Source: Saprospiraceae bacterium (GTDB taxonomy: Bacteria; Bacteroidota; Bacteroidia; Chitinophagales; Saprospiraceae). Taken from it: a stretch of 64,000 nt of DNA. This document shows positions 55,295-62,469 of this stretch, one piece after another. The notes below the pieces were generated by a model, which ran no database searches, had not been told where the DNA came from, and was given only the letters and a program-made list of their open reading frames with translations. Made by a program: the position numbers and the translations under genes. Numbering within the stretch: position 1 is the first letter of the stretch; the number at the start of each line of letters is the position of its first letter. The stretch spans positions 145,212 to 209,211 of the forward strand of contig JADKCC010000015.1 of assembly GCA_016714785.1 (NCBI GenBank). Reading direction: 5' to 3'.

Positions 55295-55930
55295 ATGTCA
55301 AACCATCCAAATCTTACCTACAGGTGGAATACGGGTAGTTTTTCAGCATTTATAAATAATTTAAGTGCAGGAACCTATACTGTTACAGTGACAGATGTAG
55401 ATGGGTGCCAAGATACGGCAATAACTGAAATTAATAATTCAACTGGTTTTGACACTGGTATAGTTATTAATGAAAATAAACTAGTGGCAAATCAGAATGA
55501 TGTAAGTTATCAATGGATTGACTGTGAAAATAATACATATTTACAAGGTGCTGTCTATCAGTCTTTTAATCCAAGCAGAGATGGTAATTATTCAGTAGAA
55601 CTTAAGGGAATAGATATTAATGGAAATGAGTGTGTTGAAATTACTGATTGTGTAAATTTTGAGCTTTCTAGTTCCACTGAAGAGAAAATGTTTTGGAATA
55701 AAGTAAAAATACCAACAATCATCCATGATGAACTTAACATTCAATTGAGTACATTGAGTCTAGTCTCCAAGATTTATATTAAAAATATGAGTGGATATTC
55801 CATGACCATAGATGCGAAAAATGTTGTCAATAATATTTCTATCGATTTGGTCACATTGCCATCCGGCATGTATTTTATTGTCTTTGAAATTAATGGTGAG
55901 CGATTTGTTAAAAAAATAATTAAGATCTAA
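55295..55930 (+). CDS. Secreted alpha/beta hydrolase, C-terminal part with T9SS sorting domain
   Basis: This is the 3' continuation of the gene at 53281 after a one-base shift; coding really begins near 55140 (LAPGNYAVTVNSTDQCPP). It contains one more SprB-like repeat (TSCGKDNGRVSAMS ... SAGTYTVTVTDVDGCQDTA), then a spacer and a C-terminal beta domain (SKIYIKNMSGYSM ... LPSGMYFIVFEINGERFVKK) that matches T9SS type A sorting domains. Joined to the 5' part it makes a protein of about 880 residues exported to the surface. Confidence 0.8.
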   Translation: MSNHPNLTYRWNTGSFSAFINNLSAGTYTVTVTDVDGCQDTAITEINNSTGFDTGIVINENKLVANQNDVSYQWIDCENNTYLQGAVYQSFNPSRDGNYSVELKGIDINGNECVEITDCVNFELSSSTEEKMFWNKVKIPTIIHDELNIQLSTLSLVSKIYIKNMSGYSMTIDAKNVVNNISIDLVTLPSGMYFIVFEINGERFVKKIIKI

Positions 55931-56449
55931 AATGATCAATTTGTAATTCAATGAATTATGGAAATGTAAGTATTCAATTTCCTATCAGATATATACTTAT
56001 CCTCAGAAAACAATAGATAGGTAGTCACATAGCTTTAACGAGAAAACGATAAGCATTAAGGTAGTCACGAAGCCTTAATGGCAGAAGTGTGGGACTGTAG
56101 AATACCTACTATGCTTTAGTATGACCTCAGCTTGATTCTTCATGTATTCGATATTATTAAAAGCACAAGTTTCATTTATCAGACTTAAAACATACTGAGA
56201 TTTGTGCTTGCCATTGTATATTTTTATCGAAATGAATTTCGGCATCCATTAAGAAGCCAATATTGGGCGAAACTTGGACGTTAGGTAAGTACAAGTTACA
56301 ATCTTGTGCCAGTAGAGAAGGCATTACTTCGTTAATTCGCCGAAAATTATAGGGCAAAATCTTAAATAACAGTATTTTAACAATGCATGATCTGCAGAAT
56401 TTAAAAACACTATTCTTAAAGTTATAAATTTGTGGTCAAAATCAAAGAC
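55931..56449. other. Intergenic region
   Basis: 519 bases. It holds a copy of AGTCACGAAGCCTTAATG (56063-56080). A 61-codon - strand frame (56172-56357) includes a segment reading NLYLPNVQVSPNIGFLMDA and ends near ISVCFKSDK; it could be the tail of a lost outer-membrane protein gene, but support is weak. No other feature seen. Confidence 0.45.
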
Positions 56450-57034
56450 ATGATTCAGCCTAAATTTATTATATTTATTATAATTATTTTTGCTTTTGTT
56501 TTTAACATCTGCAAACTTAATGGTCAGACTGCTGCTGATAGTATTAGCCCTACATTTCCCAAAGTATTGTTTGTCAAAAAAAATAATGATGTATTATTGT
56601 ACTATGATGAGCATCGTAAAGCTTATGAAGTGCCCAGCAATGGTTTTATAGAAGGGCCAATGGATTTTGCAAAATATATTGATTCATTGGCTAAGGATTT
56701 AGGTGTTGAGTATGACGGTTTTAGACTAGGAGGTCTTTTTACCTACATTTACCCAAACTCATATAGCACATTTATTAGACCTTATTTTGTGGTGAGTGTA
56801 ATCGGAAACAAAGAACTAAATCTAAAAGACCCAAAATGTAAGTGGTTTACTTTAGATTATGCTTTAAAAGAGATTAAATATCCTGCAAGTAGGATGATTA
56901 CAGAAAAATTATTGACAGATTCTATATCGGTATGGATGGCTACTTTTGAAGAGTATGGTTATACTAATCCTGTAGATGAGCGTAAAATTAAATTTAGAGT
57001 ATTGGCCGATTTTAGCCGTTTGAACGGACAGTAA
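56450..57034 (+). CDS. Uncharacterised exported protein
   Basis: A protein of 194 residues from the ATG at 56450; six further in-frame codons precede it. The N-terminus IQPKFIIFIIIIFAFVFNIC is a signal peptide or anchor, with KLNGQ as the likely cleavage region. The mature domain is alpha/beta (KVLFVKKNNDVLLYYDEHRK ... FTYIYPNSYSTFIRPYFVVS) with an ending (KWFTLDYALKEIKYPASRM) faintly like the last helix of NUDIX proteins, but no NUDIX box is present. I do not assign a function. It stands alone between repeat-rich regions. Confidence 0.65.
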   Translation: MIQPKFIIFIIIIFAFVFNICKLNGQTAADSISPTFPKVLFVKKNNDVLLYYDEHRKAYEVPSNGFIEGPMDFAKYIDSLAKDLGVEYDGFRLGGLFTYIYPNSYSTFIRPYFVVSVIGNKELNLKDPKCKWFTLDYALKEIKYPASRMITEKLLTDSISVWMATFEEYGYTNPVDERKIKFRVLADFSRLNGQ

Positions 57035-57260
57035 TTTTAATGTACATTAACCCCAAAACGTAAGTCTTAATTTTGAACTAGATATTTAGTATATATCATT
57101 AGTTTTTATAAAAAAAATCGAATCAGATTAACATTACAAGGGAGAACCTTTTTTTTAAGTATTTGGACTTTATTGTCATGGATTAAGAAGGACTTAGTTT
57201 CTTAAAGAGACTTATAGATAAGATTGTAATGATTGATTAGATGGCTTTGGTTCTCTAAAG

Positions 57261-57449
57261 TAGGGCTTGCTGACTAAGGTACAACCAATTGATAAATAAT
57301 AAATTATGTCTATAATAAACAAATTAAATGCAAACCTTTTAATTGATTTTGTCCAAAAGTCGTGTACCTTGAGTTGGCTTTTGCCTTATGCAGGCGGCAG
57401 TTACTTTTTGCATTGCCCAAAAAGTAACCAAAGTCTAGTTCAAAAAAAG
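57261..57449. repeat. About 185-bp direct repeat, copy 1
   Basis: From TAGGGCTTGCTGACTAAGG to CTAGTTCAAAAAAGG, about 95 percent alike by eye to 57930-58113 in the same orientation. The body includes GATAAATAATAAATTATGTC and GGCTTTTGCCTTATGCAGGC. Confidence 0.8.
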
Positions 57450-57662
57450 GTAACTGAATGGTGCAGCTTTGCTGCATTTGAGTGATACGAAATCACTCAA
57501 AACTAAAGGCACTGATTTAAACTTAAATCAGCTAGGTGTATTGTTGTTCATTCTCGACCTGCCCATCCCTTACGGGTTTCTTCGCTTCTCGCAATGTCAT
57601 AGCCCACCCAGCCGTTTCACGGTTCACTCCGTCAAAGGCTTGCGGCCTTTGGTGCTTTGCAC

Positions 57663-57899
57663 CCCCGATCGTCGCAGTTTGCAACTGCGATGTACTATTT
57701 ATGAATCTTTGATTCAATACGCGCCATACTTAAAAATAAAAGCAAAATCATTAGATGCTAAGTTTTGTGCTTAAAGTATCAATATTGGTGGTGTCGAATT
57801 GCAAATTTCTAAAAAATAGGATCGAAGTTGCAAACTTCGACCATCGTCTCCGAGTTTGGCGGTGGTAGTGCATTTTGGGACGGCAGACTTCGGCCATCG
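57663..57899. repeat. 240-bp dispersed repeat, copy 2
   Basis: Second copy of 52708-52947, in the same orientation, with the same two internal hairpins. On its left it adjoins a single unit of the 64-bp tandem repeat (57612-57661). Confidence 0.85.
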
Positions 57900-57929
57900 G
57901 GAGTTTTAGCGACTGAGAAACCCCTATTT

Positions 57930-58113
57930 TAGGGTCTGCTGACTATGGTGCAACCAATTGATAAATAATAAATTATGTCTATAATAAACAAATTAAATGC
58001 AAACCTTTTAATTGATTTTGTCCAAAAGGCGTGTACCATGAGTTGGCTTTTGCCTTATGCAGGCAGCTGTTACTTTTTCATTGCCCAAAAGTAACCAAAT
58101 CTAGTTCAAAAAG
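57930..58113. repeat. About 185-bp direct repeat, copy 2
   Basis: Second copy of 57261-57449, with small indels in homopolymers near its right end. Confidence 0.8.
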
Positions 58114-58222
58114 GCAATTGCGTAGCACCGTTTTCGAACCAAAATGCTTTTTCTATTGCCATAAGTATTTCATATTTAATCCTTTGTGCTTTCTATGGCA
58201 ATAGCTTTGTTTCTTCATTCAC

Positions 58223-58300
58223 TATTGCTTGTTTTTGAACGATAATCTCCGTTAAACTATTAACCAAAAATAATAGCTGACTTTTTCAGCAGCCCCTATT
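58223..58300. repeat. 78-bp direct repeat, copy 1
   Basis: ATTGCTTGTTTTTGAACGAT through AGCTGACTTTTTCAGCAGC, repeated at 58648-58724. The end GCTGACTTTTTCAGC is a short hairpin (GCTGA / TCAGC). Confidence 0.75.
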
Positions 58301-58430
58301 TTAGTCTTAAATTTTTTAAAATACTAATTTGACAAAGTGGAATTAATCCTTTGTGCTTTTTATGACAATAGACGCACTTGCCTGACCCACCCGCCAGCGG
58401 TTCCTTTGGTGCTTTGCACTACACCCATCC

Positions 58431-58620
58431 ACCCGTTTCACGGTTCATTTCGTCAAAGGCTTACCGCCTTTGGTGCTTTGCACTACACCTGCCCACCCGT
58501 TTCACGGTTCACTCTGTCAAAGGCTTTGTCTTTGGTGCTTTGTACTTCACCTGCGCATCCGTTTCACGGTTCACTCCGTCAAAGGCTTGCCGCCTTTGGT
58601 GCTTTGCACTTCACTGCGGT
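58431..58620. repeat. 62-64-bp tandem repeat, three units
   Basis: Units start at 58431, 58495 and 58557 (CCGTTTCACGGTTCACTC ... GTCAAAGGCTTGCCGCCTTT ... GGTGCTTTGCAC). A degenerate partial unit precedes at 58391-58430 and a lone unit lies at 57612-57661. Each unit carries the hairpin AAAGGC/GCCTTT. There are no spacers, so it is not a CRISPR array. Confidence 0.8.
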
Positions 58621-58647
58621 TCATTAAGCTTGTCTTGCTTGCAAACA

Positions 58648-58724
58648 TTGCTTGTTTTTTGAACGATAATCTCCCTTAAACTAACAACCAAAAATAATAG
58701 CTGACTTTTTCAGCAGCTCCTACT
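58648..58724. repeat. 78-bp direct repeat, copy 2
   Basis: Second copy of 58223-58300, directly after the tandem array. Confidence 0.75.
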
Positions 58725-58967
58725 TATTAGTGCCATCTATACCATTTGGTATAACTAGGTTGCTAGCATAAAAGGACATCAGCACATCATCAAATTAACC
58801 AATTGTCTGTCACTAATATATTTTCTATCTATATATTGGGTGGGAGACCAGGAGGTTTCAGACAAAGTCATAGACTCTGAAAAACAAATTGGTTTGGCAC
58901 GTTATCTCATCACGCAATCTAAGTTTTTAGCCGTTATGATTAAGTATTCATAATTTATGTAAAGTCG

Positions 58968-58975
58968 TATCTTTG
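58968..58975 (+). promoter_or_regulatory. Candidate -7 element (TATCTTTG) for the histidine kinase
   Basis: TATCTTTG matches TAnnTTTG, 17 bases before the preferred ATG at 58993. A partial -33 element (TTC, 58947-58949) is 18 bases upstream. It favours the start at 58993 over the GTG at 58975, which overlaps this element. Confidence 0.45.
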
Positions 58976-58992
58976 TGATTTTAAATAATATT

Positions 58993-60867
58993 ATGGGACA
59001 TCGACTAAGGTATTTATTCATACTTGTATTCATATTTAGTATTATTTTTTCGCATGCTCAAGATGTTGGTGTTTTTATAGATAGCCTTGAATCCAGAATA
59101 CTTTGTAATGACAAAAATTTATTGCAAACAGGTAAGGATATTGCCACATTAGAAATGGTATTTTTGTCTTATCAACCAAATAGATATGGAGAATTTGCAG
59201 ATAAATTAGTAAAAATTTTCGAACTTACAAAAGATCAAAATCTCTTGGCGGAATATTACCTTATACAAGGTGCAAAAAGTTTTGGGAATAATCAATTTTC
59301 TGATTCTTATAAAAATGCCCAATTGGCCGCAGAATTGTCCACTAGATTGCAAGACACGGCCATAATAGTTCGATCGTATGCATTATTAGGTGCTTTAAAT
59401 AACGCTTCATTTTCTGGCAATGAATCTGGTGATATAAATAAAGCTATGGATTATACTTTACTGGGCTATCAGTTGGCTACAAAGACTAATATATCTATTA
59501 TAAGAAGCATTGGTATTCAAAATTATGCTTTTGCTCTGATGCAAAAAGGTGATTTTAAACAAGCTTCACAACTATTAAATAGGGGGATTCAAATCGAACC
59601 AAATGGTTCAATAAAAATTCTTGATAAAATTATGCGTTTTCATTTATACAATCTGTCTGGTGTTTGCCATCGCGAGATGCATAATTTTAAAGATTCAAAA
59701 GTAAATTTTGAAAAGGCAAAAAGTATCGCACAAGGATCTTCTATGAAAGCGCTCATGTACTTAGTATATATCAATATGGGGATCGATGCAATTTTTAGAA
59801 ATGAGCTTGATGAGGCGGAATTATATTTCTTGAAAGCGTTTCAGTTAAAAGATTTAATAGCCAAAAACAAAATTCCAATTCTACTTAAGCATTTACAAAA
59901 TTTGTATGAGAGAAAAAATGACCATAAATCGGCTTTAGCTTTTTCGAAAGAATACAGCTCTTTGCGAGATGAGATTAATAGTGCTGAAAAAAATAGGACA
60001 TTTATTGAATTACAATTAAAATATAATACTTTAAAAAATGAAATTAATAAACTAAATCTTGAAAATGAAAAAATAAAATTAAGTAAAAGTAAGTCAGTTT
60101 TTGTAATCTACCTTTTAATAATCTTAGCTATAGTCCTGATAATGTCTGCACTAAATGTATGGAAGTCTAGGAAAGCGTTGAATGAAGTAATAAAGAAAAA
60201 AGAGCTCCTATACTCCATGATTTCTCACGATTTACGGGGTCCTGTGATAAGTATGCAACAAGTAATGCCAATCATTATTGACGCCATAAATTTCAAATCT
60301 ATGGATAAGGTCAAAATGTTATTGCAAAGTTTTCAACATAACGTTATAAATATGCATAACTTAATCGAAAATTTATTTAATATTGCAAAAATTAATAGAG
60401 AAGATAATAGTGTAAATATTGAAGAATTCAATATTTATAATGAATTTAATAACTTGGAAGTAAGTTTTTCTAGTAAAATAACCCAAAAAGACCTTCATTT
60501 AACCCTAGTTTGTGAAAGGAATTTAATATTAAAAACAGATAGAATGATTCTATTATCAGGTATTAGGAATTTACTGCATAATGCGATTAAATTTTCTTAT
60601 GCTGGAGGTTCAATTATTGTAAAAATAGAAAATCAAAATAAAGTTTGTAATATTTCCATTACTGATTTTGGTTTAGGTATAGATGATGAAACAAAAAAAG
60701 GCTTGTTTAATAGCTTGATCACTAAAAGTAAAATGGGTGTTGATGAGGCCGCGGGTAGTGGAGTGGGCTTAGAAGTATCACAAAAGCTTATACGTTTGGT
60801 TGGGGGAGATTTAACATATTTAGATACAATCGAAGGTACGACCTTTTTAATAATCATTCCACAATAA
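58993..60867 (+). CDS. Sensor histidine kinase with TPR-type periplasmic domain
   Basis: A protein of 624 residues. Order: signal peptide (MGHRLRYLFILVFIFSIIFS, cut after HAQ); a long helical region with TPR-like repeats (about 30-330); a coiled coil; a transmembrane segment (FVIYLLIILAIVLIMSALNV, about 370-390); the HisKA domain with the H-box YSMISHDLRGPVISM (phospho-His about 412); and the ATPase domain with N-box (GIRNLLHNAIKFSYAGG), G1 (ITDFGLGIDDE) and G2 (AAGSGVGLEVSQKLI). All motifs are intact. It resembles Bacteroidetes TPR histidine kinases. A receiver protein follows 236 bases downstream and is its probable partner, but it is shortened. Confidence 0.93.
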   Translation: MGHRLRYLFILVFIFSIIFSHAQDVGVFIDSLESRILCNDKNLLQTGKDIATLEMVFLSYQPNRYGEFADKLVKIFELTKDQNLLAEYYLIQGAKSFGNNQFSDSYKNAQLAAELSTRLQDTAIIVRSYALLGALNNASFSGNESGDINKAMDYTLLGYQLATKTNISIIRSIGIQNYAFALMQKGDFKQASQLLNRGIQIEPNGSIKILDKIMRFHLYNLSGVCHREMHNFKDSKVNFEKAKSIAQGSSMKALMYLVYINMGIDAIFRNELDEAELYFLKAFQLKDLIAKNKIPILLKHLQNLYERKNDHKSALAFSKEYSSLRDEINSAEKNRTFIELQLKYNTLKNEINKLNLENEKIKLSKSKSVFVIYLLIILAIVLIMSALNVWKSRKALNEVIKKKELLYSMISHDLRGPVISMQQVMPIIIDAINFKSMDKVKMLLQSFQHNVINMHNLIENLFNIAKINREDNSVNIEEFNIYNEFNNLEVSFSSKITQKDLHLTLVCERNLILKTDRMILLSGIRNLLHNAIKFSYAGGSIIVKIENQNKVCNISITDFGLGIDDETKKGLFNSLITKSKMGVDEAAGSGVGLEVSQKLIRLVGGDLTYLDTIEGTTFLIIIPQ

Positions 60868-61103
60868 TTTATAGTTTTGATGTATTAATTAGATTATCAT
60901 TTACATATTAATATATATAATTTTGTTTAATTTCACCTAAATGTTGCATAATGTCACCTTTTAGTAAATGTAATATATTAATTTTAATAACTTTGTTAAA
61001 GAATAAATTTGAAATTATTTGCTAGAATCTTGATATTTAATTGAATATAATTATGGCAACTGTAAATTGATGTGAATTGGTAAAATTTGAATAAGTGCTA
61101 GGT

Positions 61104-61388
61104 ATGATCAAGATTTTAATTGTTGAGGACGATTTTCTATTTTCAAATTTTCTTGAATGCGAATTAAATAAACTTAATAAATATCATATTATTAAGATTG
61201 CAAAAACTGTGACCGAAGCTTTAAATAATATTAGCAATTTAAAGCCTGATGTTGCTGTAGTTGATATTAAGCTTCAAGGACAAGGTACTGGTATTGATCT
61301 GGCTTTGCTACTTTCAGATTATAACATACCAGTTATATTTATGACCAATTCTGTGGAAAAAGCAGTGTATGATGATTCTCAATCTTAA
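61104..61388 (+). CDS. Response regulator receiver protein, truncated by a stop codon
   Basis: A protein of 94 residues from the ATG at 61104. It has the acid pair (LIVEDDF), the phospho-acceptor Asp (AVVDIKLQG) and the switch Thr (VIFMTNS). TAA at 61386-61388 ends it before the conserved Lys. In the same frame, homologous-looking sequence continues (SAFIALQQTGFNLI) to a stop at 61449-61451, where receivers normally have a SAFIAKPF-like block. So either the last strand and helix were lost by mutation, or the protein is naturally short. No output domain (LytTR or HTH) is present. It is paired with the kinase upstream. Confidence 0.75.
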   Translation: MIKILIVEDDFLFSNFLECELNKLNKYHIIKIAKTVTEALNNISNLKPDVAVVDIKLQGQGTGIDLALLLSDYNIPVIFMTNSVEKAVYDDSQS

Positions 61389-61460
61389 TCTGCCTTCATT
61401 GCATTACAGCAGACAGGTTTTAATCTCATCCTTAATCTTAATAAAGAATAACGCTTTCAT

Positions 61461-61500
61461 AAAGAGGGGCCTTCACAAAAGAGTGAGGGTTCTTTTTTTT
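61461..61500 (+). terminator. Terminator after the receiver gene
   Basis: GGGGCCTTCAC and GTGAGGGTTC pair with several G-U pairs around a 6-base loop, followed by nine T. It lies 10 bases after the second stop of the receiver frame. Confidence 0.7.
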
Positions 61501-61523
61501 TGTATATACCCGATCGGATGTCT

Positions 61524-61750
61524 CCAAGGCATCCCATCGGTTTTTTGGAATGACATAAGCGGTGGGACACCGCAAAGTCGTCCGATCGCAAGGATGTGGC
61601 TTTTAGGCATACCATCATTGTTGCTGTAATAATAAAATCGGTTGGACGCCGCAAAGTCGTCCGACCGCAAGAGATAAGCTTCCAAGGCATCCCATCGGTG
61701 TTTTGGAACGACATAAGCGGTGGGACGCCGTCAAGTCGTCCGACCGCAGG
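61524..61750. repeat. Imperfect 69-bp repeats (two and a half units)
   Basis: Full units lie at 61524-61592 and 61682-61750 (CCAAGGCATCCCATCGG ... GACATAAGC followed by CGGTGGGACACCGCAAAGTC). A partial unit with only the second half lies at 61639-61671. The second half has a hairpin GCGGTG-GGA-CACCGC. GC content is higher than in the surroundings. Confidence 0.75.
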
Positions 61751-61851
61751 TGAATGACTACGTGCCCATCAACTTCAGTGGTGTGCGCGAAGAAGTAGAG
61801 TAGGTAAAGATGCGCTACTTCTCTGTACAATAAAAAACTATTTTACTAAAT

Positions 61852-62469
61852 TAAGAAATTCTCCAAAGTGAGTAAATGAACAGCTAATGACTAAGAATTA
61901 TTTTTATAATTTATCAAAAAGATTCATTTTATTGTGAAAGACATCAAATGACATAAAGTTATTTTTAAATATTAGATAGTCAAATAGTTATCAAATTTTA
62001 TTCGTTTAACTCTTAGGCGTTATAAATTTTATTTTATCATTGTTGCATATATTATTCAGGATTTTTTAAAAATATATTATCTTCAGATAGGGGTTATGAT
62101 TTAAAATCGTGTCTATAATACGAGTAATGATTTATAATCAGATCTCATTAAATCCAACCCCATCATCCTTATAAAGAAATGTAAAGGATTTTACATTTTT
62201 TTATTTTGTTCAAACAATATTTTTATTTTATGTATTTTTGCAGTTTAAAAATAATATATTTATTATATTTATAATACGATATATTTATTTTTGGCCAAAA
62301 ATTGAAATTTGTTGTGTTAGAATGTAAAATAATTTACATATTGATACAATTTATGATAAAATTGTGTGACTTAAAGATTTAAAATAGTCTACACAATAAG
62401 TTTTTTACAAGAGACCGTTGAGTCCGAACTTCGGTTGCTTATTTTTTTTTTGAACCTAAAATTTTGAGA
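61852..62469. other. AT-rich region upstream of adhesin 4
   Basis: About 620 very AT-rich bases. A TATTTTTG at 62233-62240 matches the -7 consensus but leaves a leader of about 225 bases, with no -33 TTG at the standard distance. No gene was seen. Confidence 0.5.

Larger units (their letters stand above)
57035..58992. other. Repeat-dense intergenic region
   Basis: Almost 2 kb with no credible gene. It contains a pair of about 185-bp direct repeats (57261 and 57930), the second copy of the 240-bp repeat (57663-57899), a pair of about 78-bp repeats (58223 and 58648) and a 62-64-bp tandem array (58431-58620). Open frames here are by-products of the tandem units. Confidence 0.75.

Noticed and set aside
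57469..57774. Open frame of about 100 codons
   Set aside because: It is composed of repeat units shared with other intergenic places and shows no protein-like conservation.
58431..58620. Possible CRISPR array
   Set aside because: Units adjoin each other without spacers, unit length varies, and no cas gene is present.
58337..58679. Three overlapping frames encoding repeated PFHGSLRQRL-like peptides
   Set aside because: They are by-products of the 62-64-bp tandem array; the array is open in several frames at once.
61369..61629. 86-codon + strand frame after the receiver gene
   Set aside because: It runs through the terminator hairpin and the 69-bp repeats; the in-frame receiver remnant is the better explanation.
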